From: Bifidobacterium aerophilum
Lineage (GTDB): Bacteria > Actinomycetota > Actinomycetes > Actinomycetales > Bifidobacteriaceae
NCBI RefSeq assembly: GCF_010667685.1
Contig: NZ_WHZW01000005.1
Location: 85,602 to 149,601 of the forward strand
Reading direction: 5' to 3'
DNA: 64,000 nucleotides
Part shown: positions 19,341-28,419 of the stretch, piece after piece
Numbering within the stretch: position 1 is the stretch's first letter
How the letters are laid out: each line of letters opens with the position of its first letter
Made by a program: the position numbers and the translations under genes
Notes under the pieces: generated by a model
Seen by the model: the letters and a program-made list of their open reading frames with translations, nothing else
Told to the model about the DNA's origin: nothing
The model's database searches: none

Positions 19341-20291
19341 TCAGCCCTTGACCGCACCTGCGGCGAGGCCGGCCTGCCAGTAGCGCTGCAGGCCGAGGAA
19401 GAGAATGATCACGGGCAGCACGCCGAGCAGCGCGCCCATCATGAGGGCGCCGCGGTCGTTGAACGTGGCGAGCGAGACCATGCCGTACAGGCCGAGCGTG
19501 ACGGGCTTGAGCGTGTCGGCGGAGATCATCATCAACGGCAGCAGGAAGTTGTTCCACGTCGCGACGAACAGGAACAGGAAGATCGTCACCATGGCCGGCG
19601 CGAGGATGCGCAGCACGATGGTGAAGAAGATCCTCGCCTCGCTGGCGCCGTCGATGCGGGCCGCCTCGAGCAGCTCGTTCGGCACCGAGGTCTGCGCGTA
19701 CACGCGGCCGAGGAAGAAGCCGAACGGCGAGACGCAGCACGGGATGATGACGGCGAGCATCGTGTCGGTCAGGTGCATCGTGTGGAAGATCGAGTACTGC
19801 GGGATGGTCAGCAGGGCGGCCGGCATGAGCATGCAGCCCATGATGACGCCGATGGCAAGGTTCTTGCCGCGGAAGTTGAACTTGGCGGTGGCATATCCGG
19901 CCATGACGGCGACGAGGGTGCCCACCGCGGCGGAGACGCCGGAGTAGACGAGCGAGTTGAAGACCCAGCGCCAGAAGTTGCCGCGGGTCCAGCCCAGCAG
20001 CTTGCCGTAGTTGGTCGCGATCGCGTTCGGCAGATCCTGGATGCCGACGGCGAACCACAGTCCGTTGCTGCCGGTCATCTGGCTCGGCGTCTTGGTGGAG
20101 GCGATGATCGCCCAGTAGATCGGGAACAGGAAGTAGATCAGCGTGAGCACGAGCGCGACGATGGTGACGGTCTTGACCGCGGTCGACGGCTGCATCGAGC
20201 GCGGCAGGTCGTTGGCGTGCAGGTCGCGGATCTTGTCGGCCTTCTTGCGGGCGCGGCGGGCGGCGCGCTCCTCCTTGGTCAGGTCGCTCAT
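19341..20291 (-). CDS. ABC sugar permease, MalG type, 316 aa
   Basis: Second membrane subunit of the importer upstream of lnpA. A charged cytoplasmic N-terminus (KEERAARRARKKADKIRDL) precedes the first membrane segment near residue 45, and the EAA loop reads NELLEAARIDGASEARIFF. The C-terminus LQRYWQAGLAAGAVKG is typical of CUT1 permeases. Its ATG overlaps the stop of the partner permease by four bases (ATGA). By position it imports LNB/GNB-type disaccharides or related glycans. Confidence 0.9.
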   Translation of the reverse strand: MSDLTKEERAARRARKKADKIRDLHANDLPRSMQPSTAVKTVTIVALVLTLIYFLFPIYWAIIASTKTPSQMTGSNGLWFAVGIQDLPNAIATNYGKLLGWTRGNFWRWVFNSLVYSGVSAAVGTLVAVMAGYATAKFNFRGKNLAIGVIMGCMLMPAALLTIPQYSIFHTMHLTDTMLAVIIPCCVSPFGFFLGRVYAQTSVPNELLEAARIDGASEARIFFTIVLRILAPAMVTIFLFLFVATWNNFLLPLMMISADTLKPVTLGLYGMVSLATFNDRGALMMGALLGVLPVIILFLGLQRYWQAGLAAGAVKG

Positions 20292-21259
20292 TGTTCGTTC
20301 ACCTTCCTTTCGGCGAGTGCGTACAGCGCGGCAAGGATGCCGGCGATCAGTGCCATGACGATGGCGATGGCCGAAGCCGGGCCGTCGCCGCTCGGGGTGA
20401 TGGTGCCGCGCGAGGTGTACAGGGCCATCATCATCGGCGTGAACGACTTGGAGATGCTCGGGTCGGACACGGACATGATCTCGGGCTCGTTGAACAGCTG
20501 GATGGTGCCGACGATGGACAGCAGCATGGCGAGCAGGGCGGCGGCGCGCACGTTGGGCAGCTTGATGCGCATGGCGATCTGGAAGCCGTTGGCGCCGTCG
20601 ATGCGCGCAGCCTCGTACAGGTCGTGCGGGATGGCCTGCAGAGCGGCGAGGAAGATGAGCATGTTGTAGCCGGTGAACGTCCAGGTGGTGATGTTGGCCA
20701 TCGAGCCGATCACGATGTTCTTGGCGAAGAAGTCGACGTTGATGCCGAGCGCGGCGAGTCCCTTGACGATCGGCGAGATCTGGCCGTTGTACAGGAACAC
20801 CCAGATGATCGAGGCGACGACGCCGGGGATGGCGTACGGCAGGAAGTAGCCCAGGCGGAACACGGTGACGCGCTTGACGATGAACGAGTCGAGCAGCATG
20901 GCGAGAGCCAATGCGGCGATGATCATGAACGGCACCTGGATGAGCGTATAGAGCAGCACACGGCCGATGCCGGCCCAGAACGTGCCGGAGGTGATGACGT
21001 ACTGGAAGTTCTGCAGGCCGACGAACTTGTTGACGAGCTTTCCGCCGCCGTACGCGCCGCCGCCTTCGGCGACCTGACGGAAGAAGCTGGAGTAGATGGC
21101 CCAGATGATGGGCAGGATGAAGACGAGCGCGAAGAGGATGCCGAACGGGGCCATGAAGGCCCAGCCCGTACGGTTCTCTCGCCTGGCGGCGTCCGAGCGC
21201 TTCGGCTTGGAGGACCGCCTGGCGCCTGACGCGTTCGCCGCGTGCGTGGTGGTAGTCAT
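20288..21259 (-). CDS. ABC sugar permease, MalF type, 323 aa
   Basis: First membrane subunit of the CUT1 importer. The first membrane span is at about residues 31-53 (TGWAFMAPFGILFALVFIL), and the coupling helix reads DLYEAARIDGANGFQIAMRI. The N-terminal ~30 residues are basic and cytoplasmic. It lies 141 bp downstream of the solute-binding gene with a hairpin between them, and its stop overlaps the next permease start. Confidence 0.9.
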   Translation of the reverse strand: MTTTTHAANASGARRSSKPKRSDAARRENRTGWAFMAPFGILFALVFILPIIWAIYSSFFRQVAEGGGAYGGGKLVNKFVGLQNFQYVITSGTFWAGIGRVLLYTLIQVPFMIIAALALAMLLDSFIVKRVTVFRLGYFLPYAIPGVVASIIWVFLYNGQISPIVKGLAALGINVDFFAKNIVIGSMANITTWTFTGYNMLIFLAALQAIPHDLYEAARIDGANGFQIAMRIKLPNVRAAALLAMLLSIVGTIQLFNEPEIMSVSDPSISKSFTPMMMALYTSRGTITPSGDGPASAIAIVMALIAGILAALYALAERKVNEQ

Positions 21260-21305
21260 GGAACGACCTTAGCTTTCGAAAATACGGATGGATGGTGTGC
21301 TTCAT

Positions 21306-21342
21306 GAAGAAAGGCCGGAGTATCGGACTCCGGCCTTTCTTC
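21306..21342 (-). terminator. Strong hairpin between binding-protein and permease genes
   Basis: A perfect 16-bp stem (GAAGAAAGGCCGGAGT with its complement, 5-base loop) lies past the solute-binding-protein stop. Such elements usually lower permease expression relative to the binding protein. Confidence 0.75.
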
Positions 21343-21400
21343 AGATGGTGTTGGAACTGATGTCATCTGCCCGGAAAGGCCCGGTCAGCGATGGTTCCCG

Positions 21401-22723
21401 CTACTCCTTGACGGACAGGTTGAGGTTCTTCAGCGTGTCGATCGAGGTCTTCTGCGCGACGGAGAAGATGTCCTCGACCTTGCCGGAGCCATCGACGGCC
21501 TTGGCGGCGGTCTCGTTCATCGCGGTGGCGACGGCGGAGAAGCCCGGCATGTAGGTGAAGTCGCCCATGTTGTTGTTCGCGGTCTTGAACTCGGCCATGA
21601 TGTCCTGGCCGCCGAAGAAGGTGGCCCAATCCTTCGGGGTCTTGGCGTCCTCGGTGGTGGCGGCCGGCACGAGGCCCTGGGAGACGAGGTCGGAGACCTG
21701 GGTGTTGAACCAGTCGAGGAACTCCATGGCTTCCTTCGGGTGCTTGGAGGACTTCAGCACGGCCACGCCGGAACCGCCGTCGGGGCCGGTCTTGCCTTCG
21801 TTGCCGAACCAGTCGCCGAGCTGCGCGACCTGCCAGTCGCCGGCGCTGGTCTCACCGGCGGAGCCCATGAACAGCGGGGCCTCCCATGCGGCGGCCACGG
21901 TGCCGATCAGCGAGCCGTCCTGCAGCGAGGCGTCGAAGGAGGCGTCCCAACGGGCGTTGGTGGTGACGGCCTTCGCGTCGATGAGCTGCTGGTAGAGGTC
22001 GGCGACGGCCTTGGAACCGTCGGTTTCGGTGTTGACGACCCAGGCGTCGTCCACGACCTTGTACCAGCCGCCGGAAGCGCCAGCCAAGCCGGAGATCATG
22101 TTGCCGGCCTCATCGGGCTGGTAGGACATGATGTACTTGCCGGCGGCAGCCGCCTTCTTGGCGGACTCGACCATCTCGTCGGCGGTCTTCGGCACGGAGA
22201 TGCCGAGCTTGTCGAACTCGGCCTTGTTGTAGAAGTAGACCAGCGGGCCGGTGTCCTGCGGCAGGCCGTAGTACTTGCCGCCGACCTGCATCAGGGAGTA
22301 CGGGCCGGACGCGAAGTGGTCCTTGTACTGCTCGGCGTACTCGGTGACGTCCTGCAGCATGTCCTTGGTGAAGACCTCCGGGAGCTCGGCGTAGCCGACC
22401 TGAGCCAGATCGGGGGCGTTGTCGTTCTTGACGTCGGTCTCGAGCTTCTTGATCATCTCGGAGGCCTTGCCGTCGAACTTGGTGGCCTTGACCTGAATGT
22501 CCGGATGCTCCTTGTTCCACTTGGCGACGATGTCGTTGACGAGCACCATGCCGTCGTTGTCGGGCAGACGGTGCATGTAGGTGATGTTCACCACGCCGCC
22601 GTCGGACTTGTCGTCTCCCGCGTTGGTGTTGTCGTTGCTGGTGGTACCGCAACCGGCCAGGCCCATGGACAGGGCGGCGACGGCGGCGAAGCCCGCTACC
22701 ACACGCTTGTTGAATGCAACCAT
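21401..22723 (-). CDS. Solute-binding lipoprotein of the LNB/GNB-type importer, 440 aa
   Basis: The signal peptide ends in a lipobox ALSMGLAGC near residue 25, followed by an Asn/Asp/Thr linker, so it is anchored on the outer membrane face. The mature part is a family 1 binding protein (MHRLPDNDGMVLVNDIVAKWN, later YYGLPQDTGPLVYFYN). Aromatic residues such as SGGWYKVVDDAW could stack on sugars. It begins the operon SBP-permease-permease-lnpA-nahK-lnpC, the same order as the GL-BP operon of B. longum, so LNB/GNB binding is the best inference. The promoter region holds TTAGTTAAC and TTACATTAAC. Confidence 0.87.
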   Translation of the reverse strand: MVAFNKRVVAGFAAVAALSMGLAGCGTTSNDNTNAGDDKSDGGVVNITYMHRLPDNDGMVLVNDIVAKWNKEHPDIQVKATKFDGKASEMIKKLETDVKNDNAPDLAQVGYAELPEVFTKDMLQDVTEYAEQYKDHFASGPYSLMQVGGKYYGLPQDTGPLVYFYNKAEFDKLGISVPKTADEMVESAKKAAAAGKYIMSYQPDEAGNMISGLAGASGGWYKVVDDAWVVNTETDGSKAVADLYQQLIDAKAVTTNARWDASFDASLQDGSLIGTVAAAWEAPLFMGSAGETSAGDWQVAQLGDWFGNEGKTGPDGGSGVAVLKSSKHPKEAMEFLDWFNTQVSDLVSQGLVPAATTEDAKTPKDWATFFGGQDIMAEFKTANNNMGDFTYMPGFSAVATAMNETAAKAVDGSGKVEDIFSVAQKTSIDTLKNLNLSVKE

Positions 22724-22885
22724 ATTTCTACTCCTCTATGAGATGGGAGCCACCGCTTCCTCGCGGCAACTGATGTAAATATAAACCGACGACCATTAAA
22801 TGTCAACTACCTTTACATTAACAGCGTGTCGCCCGAGAGACGGCTTTATTACAGGCGTCGGAAACCTTCTTTTTCAAGAGGCATC

Positions 22886-22895
22886 ATTAGTTAAC
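22886..22895. promoter_or_regulatory. Candidate ROK (NagR-like) operator upstream of LNB/GNB binding-protein gene
   Basis: ATTAGTTAAC, followed by TCTTAACATTAAC. The core TAGTTAAC recurs at 23933-23940 before the ROK regulator and at 28512-28519 before GH125. It lies 163 bp from the binding-protein start, between that gene and cutC. Confidence 0.45.
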
Positions 22896-22921
22896 ATTCT
22901 TAACATTAACGGTCATTGCAT

Positions 22922-22955
22922 AAAAAAGCCCCCGCAGCCTATTCGGGCGCGAGGG
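22922..22955 (-). terminator. Terminator after cutC
   Basis: On the minus strand an imperfect GC stem (CCCTCGCGCC with GGCTGCGGGGG) ends in six T. It lies 55 bp past the cutC stop. Confidence 0.6.
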
Positions 22956-23010
22956 AAGAAACCGGAACGCCGACGAGGCGCGCGGATTGCGGACGCGTCA
23001 CGCGACGGCG

Positions 23011-23748
23011 TCACGCATGAGCCGCCTCCACGGCGGCGCGAACCGCCATGCGATCGGTGCGCTCCAACGGGGTGTCGCCTCCGCCGCCGGGTCCGCCGGC
23101 GGAGGCGATCAGCGTCCTGGCGGACAGGTGCACGGCATCCACGCCTGTGGCGCGCAGCGCACCGATGCTCTCGGGGCGCACGCCGCCTCCGGCTTCGATC
23201 TGGATGCGGCCGGCGGCATGCTCCACCAGCGCATGCAGACGGCCCAGAGCCTCGGGCGCGGCGGACGCGCCTCCCGAAGTGAGCACCCGCGTGTATCCGA
23301 GGCCGATAAGCGTGTCCAGCGCGACGAACTGGTCGGGCACCATGTCGAACGCGCGATGGAAGGTGATCTGCACGTGCCGGTTGCACCGTCGCGCCTCCTC
23401 GCGCGCCTCGTCGACGAGCCGACCGGCGAAATCGACGTCGATGCGCCCGTCGGCGCCCAGACCACCGACCACCACGCCGGAGGCGCCGGCGAGGATCGCC
23501 GTGCGCACGTCGGCCAGCTGCACCCGTTTCTCGGATTCGTCGAACACGAACGAGCCGGCGCGCGAACGAATCAGCGCCTGCACCCCCTGCGGAACGCCGA
23601 CGTGCCCGCAGTTCTGGATCATGCCGAAGCTCGGCGTCAGCCCGCCCGTGGCCCCGAGCGCCGAGCACAGTTCGATGCGGTCGGCTCCTTCCTCGAGCGC
23701 GATGCGCGCACCGCACACATCCTGCACCGCGATCTCTATGGTCGTCAT
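23011..23748 (-). CDS. cutC: CutC-family protein, 245 aa
   Basis: A TIM-barrel protein of the CutC family, named for copper homeostasis in E. coli although that role is disputed. Diagnostic stretches are GADRIELCSALGATGGLTPS near residue 25, ITFHRAFDM in the middle, VLTSGGASAAPEAL and IQIEAGGGVRPESI. ATG 23748 has AAGGAG 11 bases upstream; a GTG at 23760 lies on top of that site and is rejected. It is divergent from the ROK regulator across a 265-bp gap that contains a TAGTTAAC site. In bifidobacteria its link to sugar loci is unexplained. Confidence 0.88.
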   Translation of the reverse strand: MTTIEIAVQDVCGARIALEEGADRIELCSALGATGGLTPSFGMIQNCGHVGVPQGVQALIRSRAGSFVFDESEKRVQLADVRTAILAGASGVVVGGLGADGRIDVDFAGRLVDEAREEARRCNRHVQITFHRAFDMVPDQFVALDTLIGLGYTRVLTSGGASAAPEALGRLHALVEHAAGRIQIEAGGGVRPESIGALRATGVDAVHLSARTLIASAGGPGGGGDTPLERTDRMAVRAAVEAAHA

Positions 23749-23931
23749 GACTACATCCACTCCTTATACAAGTAATCGCATGGCCGTCGGCTTACTCGCA
23801 CCGCCGCGACACTGCCGCACGGGCGCAGTCCGCCCCGCCCGCGACGGCACGGACAAGGGACGTCCACCCCATGTCCGACAGTGTGCACGAGCGACCCGCA
23901 CGACACGCCGAACGGGTTCGAGTTGAAGAAT

Positions 23932-23949
23932 CTAGTTAACTTGGTTAAT
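23932..23949. promoter_or_regulatory. Candidate ROK operator in cutC/ROK divergent promoter
   Basis: CTAGTTAACTTGGTTAAT: the shared TAGTTAAC core plus a second GGTTAA half. It lies 65-80 bp before the ROK regulator start, so autoregulation is likely. Confidence 0.5.
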
Positions 23950-24013
23950 ATATGAATCAAGTTCAGATTCAAGGATGACATGCAACGAAGCTGGACACGA
24001 GGAGGTGAAGGAC

Positions 24014-25216
24014 ATGAACGCCAATGCGACCGCATCGCAGGCTTCCGTATCGGAATCCAACCGCTCACGCATCCTTCAGCATCTCTATCATAACGGTATC
24101 AGTTCCCGGGCACAGATCGCAAAGGCCCTCGAACTGACCCCCGCCGCGATCACCAAGATCACGGCCCGCCTGCTCGAGGCCGGCGTCATCTCCGAAACCG
24201 GCGATCTCGAAGGCAGCAAGAACCGTCGTTCCATCGGACTCAAGCTCGACACCGCGCAGTTCCATGTCGTCGGCGTGAAATTCGCCCGCAGTCTCGTGGA
24301 GGTCGGCCTATTCGACCTCGCGGGCCGGCGCATCAGCCTCGAGGACCTTCCCACCGTCAGCGAAGACACCATCCCCGCCACCCTGGCCACCATCCACGAA
24401 CACGTCAACCGCCTCATCGCCTCCGACGACGCGATCGTCGCCGTCGGCATCGCCGTGCCCGGCCCGTACCTGCAGGACCAGGGCCGCACCGCCGTCGTCT
24501 CCTCCATGACCAGCTGGCGCTCGGTCAACTTCCTCGCCGAATTCGGCGAAGCCTTCCCCGTCCCCGTCTTCATCGAGCAGGACGCCCGCGCCGGCGCGCT
24601 CGCCCAGTACCTGTTCGACCGCGACAGCACCTGCGAGAACCTCGCCTACTACCTGATCGGCGAGGGCGTCGGCCTCGGCGTGATCGACAACGGCCGTCTC
24701 ATCGACGGCTCGCAGGGAGCCGCCACCGAGATCGGACACATCAGCATCGACGTCCACGGCATCCCCTGCGACTGCGGCAACGTCGGCTGCCTCGAACGCT
24801 ACTGCTCCGCCGTGGCCATCCACCAGCGCCTCCTCGACACCGACATCGTGCCGGACGCCGGATCCATGACGCACACCGAAGCCTGCCGCGCGCTGTTCGC
24901 CGCGGCGGACGCGGGCGACGGACGGGCCGCCGCGCTCATCCACGAGGTCGGCCGCTACGCCGGCTACGGCTGCGTGACGATCCTCAACGCCTACAACCCC
25001 GCGCGCATCGTCGTCGGAGACATCGTCTCCGAGGCGGGCCAGCCCCTGCTCGACGCGATCCACGAGGTCGTCGCCGAACGCGCGATCCCCGACATCGCCG
25101 ACGAGACCACCATCGCGATATCCCCCCTGCCCACCGACGCGACCGTCACCGGCGCGGCTGCCGTGGCCATCACACAATTCTTGGAACACCCCTCAGTGTT
25201 CTTCGACGACGTCTGA
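24014..25216 (+). CDS. ROK-family transcriptional regulator (NagC/XylR type), 400 aa
   Basis: A sugar-responsive DNA-binding regulator. Residues ~15-70 form a winged helix (SRILQHLYHNGISSRAQIAK, ALELTPAAITKITARLLEAG). The ROK domain follows, with VGIAVPGPYLQ, the sugar-site motif EIGHISIDVHG and the zinc cluster CDCGNVGCLE. Known bifidobacterial relatives (NagR) respond to GlcNAc-6-phosphate or GlcNAc and control LNB/GNB and GlcNAc genes; assignment here is by family and context. ATG 24014 is selected for the GGAGG seven bases upstream; an ATG at 23975 is in frame but has a weaker site. It heads the plus-strand series fructokinase-VOC-FucP. Confidence 0.88.
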   Translation: MNANATASQASVSESNRSRILQHLYHNGISSRAQIAKALELTPAAITKITARLLEAGVISETGDLEGSKNRRSIGLKLDTAQFHVVGVKFARSLVEVGLFDLAGRRISLEDLPTVSEDTIPATLATIHEHVNRLIASDDAIVAVGIAVPGPYLQDQGRTAVVSSMTSWRSVNFLAEFGEAFPVPVFIEQDARAGALAQYLFDRDSTCENLAYYLIGEGVGLGVIDNGRLIDGSQGAATEIGHISIDVHGIPCDCGNVGCLERYCSAVAIHQRLLDTDIVPDAGSMTHTEACRALFAAADAGDGRAAALIHEVGRYAGYGCVTILNAYNPARIVVGDIVSEAGQPLLDAIHEVVAERAIPDIADETTIAISPLPTDATVTGAAAVAITQFLEHPSVFFDDV

Positions 25217-25300
25217 GACGCGTCGCCGACCAAAACCTAACCACCTCACAACACAACACTGACGCCGGTCCCGACGCCAACCAACCAGAAAGGAACCATC

Positions 25301-26197
25301 ATGTCCAAGCCCATCGTTCTGTCGCTCGGCGAACTTCTGTGGGATATGCTGCCCACCGGCAAGCGCGCCGGCGGCGCCCCGGTCAACTTCGCATACCACG
25401 CGATGATGAACGGCACCGAAGGCTGGTCCATCAGCGCCGTCGGCGAGGACGCGCTCGGCGACGAGCTGCTCGTCGAGGCCGAGAAGGCCGGCATCCACAC
25501 CATCATCCAGCGCAATGCCTGGCCGACCTCCACCGTCGAGGTCGCTCTCAAGAACGGCATCCCGGAGTACACCATCGTCAAGGGCGTCGCCTGGGATCAC
25601 CTGCTGCTCACCCGCCAGCTCATCGAGGTCGCCGAGCAGGCCGACGCCGTGTGCTTCGGCACCCTGGGCCTGCGCTCCCCCGAGTCTCATGACACGATCA
25701 TCGAACTGCTCAAGCACACCAAGGCCGGCGCGATGAAGTTCTTCGACATCAACCTGCGCGGCGACCACTACTCCAAGGAGCTCATCGAGGAGCTGCTCGG
25801 CTACGCCACCGTGTTCAAGATCAACGACGCCGAGCTGCTGCTCCTGCGCGACATGTTCGACATCCGCGGCACCTCCGACGACGAGGCCTGCCGCTGGTTC
25901 ATGAGCGAGTACGGCCTGGACTACATCATCCTGACCGGCGGCTCGACCTTCTCGACCATCATCGCCAAGAACGGCGAAAGCTCCACGCTCAACACCCCGC
26001 ACGTCGAGGTCAACGACACCGTGGGCGCCGGCGACTCCTTCTCCGGCACGTTCACCGCGAAGATCCTGCTCGGCAACACGCTGTCCGAGGCCCACCGCGC
26101 GGCCGTGAACACCGCCGCGTTCGTGTGCACCCAGGCCGGCGCATGGCCGAAGTACCCGGACGTGATGCCGGACTACCTCGCCGCCGCCGGCGAGTGA
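25301..26197 (+). CDS. PfkB-family carbohydrate kinase, probable fructokinase, 298 aa
   Basis: Probably phosphorylates fructose to fructose-6-phosphate, an entry point of the bifid shunt. The N-terminal GELLWDMLPTGKRAGGAPVN is the fructokinase-type sugar-binding segment, and the PfkB signature with the catalytic aspartate is VNDTVGAGDSFSGTF near the C-terminus. AAAGGAACCATC precedes the ATG. It follows the ROK regulator by 84 bp and precedes the VOC gene after a hairpin. Because an AGE-family mannose isomerase is encoded downstream, the two would take mannose to fructose-6-phosphate without mannose-6-phosphate. Other PfkB sugars cannot be excluded. Confidence 0.85.
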   Translation: MSKPIVLSLGELLWDMLPTGKRAGGAPVNFAYHAMMNGTEGWSISAVGEDALGDELLVEAEKAGIHTIIQRNAWPTSTVEVALKNGIPEYTIVKGVAWDHLLLTRQLIEVAEQADAVCFGTLGLRSPESHDTIIELLKHTKAGAMKFFDINLRGDHYSKELIEELLGYATVFKINDAELLLLRDMFDIRGTSDDEACRWFMSEYGLDYIILTGGSTFSTIIAKNGESSTLNTPHVEVNDTVGAGDSFSGTFTAKILLGNTLSEAHRAAVNTAAFVCTQAGAWPKYPDVMPDYLAAAGE

Positions 26198-26258
26198 CCC
26201 CGCGTGGCCGTCCGCGCGCCGGCCACGCATCCATGCGCACCGATCCATCCATCTACGC

Positions 26259-26286
26259 ATGGGGCGCCACGCACGCGGCGCCCCAT
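26259..26286 (+). terminator. GC-rich hairpin after fructokinase gene
   Basis: Perfect 10-bp stem ATGGGGCGCC / GGCGCCCCAT with an 8-base loop, 60 bp past the fructokinase stop. No T run follows, so it may be an attenuator or mRNA-stabilising structure. Confidence 0.5.
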
Positions 26287-26460
26287 CGGAACGGGAGGCG
26301 TCGTCGAGTCGCCTCCCCACCCGGTTCCGCAACGACGCGGAGCCACCCCTCCCCCATTTTTCGTCATGCGGCCATCAGGCACCCAGGCTCGCCCCTGCCC
26401 TGCCCGCATGGCCCCGTGACGGCCATATCAAACCATCACCATCCAGCCAAAGGAGCAACC

Positions 26461-26850
26461 ATGGCCATCCAGGACACCGTCACCGGCGTGCAGCACGTCG
26501 GCATCCCCACCACCGACCTCGAAGGCACGATCGCCTACTACGAGAAGCTGGGCTTCAAATGCCTCGGCATCTACCCGAACGGCGAGGACCGCTGCACGTT
26601 CCTGCGCCTGAACAACCTCACCCTCGAAGTGTGGACGATGGATCCGACCCCGATGGAGAACGGCGCGATCAACCACTTCGCGCTCGACTCCACCGACATC
26701 GAGGCGTCGTTCGCCGAGGCCCAGAAGCTGGACCTGAACTTCGTCGAGGGGTCCATCCAGCACATCGACACGTTCTGGGAGCACGGCATCCGCTACTTCA
26801 ACGTGCTCGGACCGAACCACGAAGTCATCGAGTTCTGCCAGATCATGTAG
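26461..26850 (+). CDS. VOC (glyoxalase-fold) protein of unknown function, 129 aa
   Basis: A single-chain vicinal-oxygen-chelate protein with two beta-alpha-beta-beta-beta modules. The four usual metal ligands are all present: His12 in VQHVGIPTTDL, Glu56 in LTLEVWTM, His72 in AINHFALDS and Glu124 in EVIEFCQIM, so an active metal site is likely. GGAGCAACC precedes the ATG. It lies between a fructokinase and a FucP-type transporter in a mannose/GlcNAc locus. Possible roles are detoxifying methylglyoxal from sugar catabolism, or epimerising or isomerising a sugar; the sequence does not decide. Confidence 0.8.
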   Translation: MAIQDTVTGVQHVGIPTTDLEGTIAYYEKLGFKCLGIYPNGEDRCTFLRLNNLTLEVWTMDPTPMENGAINHFALDSTDIEASFAEAQKLDLNFVEGSIQHIDTFWEHGIRYFNVLGPNHEVIEFCQIM

Positions 26851-26989
26851 CCGCACGCCCGTCGCAAGCGGGTTCCATCGGCCTTTCCCATCGCACCACG
26901 CCGGCGTCCACGCAACGTCGCGAACGCCGGCGAACCATGACACCAGTGTTTCCGAAAAGAGATTCAACAAGGGATAACAGGGATTCACT

Positions 26990-28372
26990 ATGAGCAACGC
27001 AACCTCCGCAAAGACGCCGTGGGTGGAAAGCCCCGACGGATATCTCGACCGCACGCCGATCCTCCAGTTCGCGATGACCTCCGTGCTGTTCGCGTTCTGG
27101 GCGATCGCATCCAGCCTCAACGACGTGCTGATCACCCAGTTCAAGCCGGTGTTCGAGCTGACCGACATGCAGACCGCCCTCGTGCAGAGCGCGTTCTACG
27201 CCGGCTACTTCATCATCGCCATTCCCGCCTCGCTGTTCATCAAGCGCACGAGCTACAAGGTCGGCATCATGACCGGTCTTGCGTTCTTCGCGCTCGGATG
27301 CTTCATCTTCTTCCCGGCCTCGCGCCTGATCACGTACGAGATCTTCCTGTTCGCAATCTTCGTCGAGGCGATCGGCCTGAGCTTCCTCGAGACCTCAGCC
27401 GACACGTATGCCACGCTGCTCGGCCCGAAGCGCCTGAGCACGCTGCGCCTCAACGTCGCTCAGACGATGAACGCGCTCGGCCTGCTCACCGGCGTGCTGC
27501 TCGGCAAGTACTTCGTGTTCCAGGACTCCAACCTGCACACCGAGATGGAGAAACTGCGCAAGACCGACCCGCAGGCGGCGATCGACCTCGCCTCCGAGCA
27601 GCTCGGCCGCACGCTGCAGCCGTACATCGTGGTCATGATCGTCATGCTCGTGTTCATCGTGCTGTTCGCGATCGTGAAGTTCCCGAAGTGCCGCCCGCAG
27701 ACCAAGGAGGGCGACGTGGCCAAGGCCACGCTCGGCGAGACGATGGCCTATCTCGGCCACAACGGCCGCTTCTGGCAGGGCATCGTCATCCAGTTCATCT
27801 ACATCGGCGCGCAGACCGGCATCTGGTCGTTCACCATGCGCCTGGCCCTCAACGTGTCCGAGCAGGCCGGCGCCCCGATCTCCGACCGCGAGTCGGCGAA
27901 CTACATGATGATCAGCTACATCATCTTCTTCGTCGGCCGTATCTCCGCCAGCTACCTGCTGTCGAAGTTCCGCGAGACGCGCGTGCTTGCGGTCTACATG
28001 ATCGTCGGATGCGTGGTGCTTATCGGCACGGCGTTCGTGCCGGGCATGGCCTCGGTCTGGCTGGCCGTGATCGTCAGCCTGTTCCTGGGACCGGGCTGGC
28101 CGACGATCTACTCGCGCACGCTCAAGACCGTCGAGGACCGTCGCCACACCGAGACCGCCGGCGCGATCATCGTGATGGCGCTGGTCGGCGGCGCGATCCT
28201 GCCGATGGCGCAGGGCGCGCTCTCCGACGCGGTGAACATGCAGTTCTCGTTCATCCTGCCGGCGATCGAACTGCTCGTCGTGGGCCTGTACTTCATGAGC
28301 GAGTTCAAGCGCGACAAGTACACCCCGGCGCAGCTCAAGGAGATGACCGAGAAGGGCGAGATCGCCAACTGA
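26990..28372 (+). CDS. FucP-type sugar:H+ symporter (MFS), 460 aa
   Basis: A twelve-span major-facilitator permease. The FucP-like region FAFWAIASSLNDVLITQFKP is in span 1, followed by VQSAFYAGYFIIAIPASLFI and the family-typical FLETSADTYATLLGP. A long central cytoplasmic loop (about residues 195-260) separates the two halves. FucP relatives import fucose, glucose, galactose, mannose or fructose. Adjacent mannose isomerase and fructokinase genes make mannose or fructose the best guess here; no fucose pathway genes are in the window. It ends before a strong terminator. Confidence 0.87.
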   Translation: MSNATSAKTPWVESPDGYLDRTPILQFAMTSVLFAFWAIASSLNDVLITQFKPVFELTDMQTALVQSAFYAGYFIIAIPASLFIKRTSYKVGIMTGLAFFALGCFIFFPASRLITYEIFLFAIFVEAIGLSFLETSADTYATLLGPKRLSTLRLNVAQTMNALGLLTGVLLGKYFVFQDSNLHTEMEKLRKTDPQAAIDLASEQLGRTLQPYIVVMIVMLVFIVLFAIVKFPKCRPQTKEGDVAKATLGETMAYLGHNGRFWQGIVIQFIYIGAQTGIWSFTMRLALNVSEQAGAPISDRESANYMMISYIIFFVGRISASYLLSKFRETRVLAVYMIVGCVVLIGTAFVPGMASVWLAVIVSLFLGPGWPTIYSRTLKTVEDRRHTETAGAIIVMALVGGAILPMAQGALSDAVNMQFSFILPAIELLVVGLYFMSEFKRDKYTPAQLKEMTEKGEIAN

Positions 28373-28419
28373 TCCGACTCCCAAGCCGGTGATCGACCGC
28401 CGTGACGACCGTGACGACG

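Noticed and set aside
21260..21400. A small gene between the LNB/GNB binding-protein and permease genes
   Set aside because: The region is filled by a 37-bp perfect hairpin and short flanks; no start with a ribosome site exists.
23748..23760. GTG start for cutC at 23760
   Set aside because: The GTG overlaps the AAGGAG ribosome site itself; ATG 23748 has that site at a usable distance.
24014..25216. ROK protein as a glucokinase
   Set aside because: It has an N-terminal winged-helix domain of about 70 residues and lacks the kinase-type N-terminal phosphate loop at the start, so it is a regulator.
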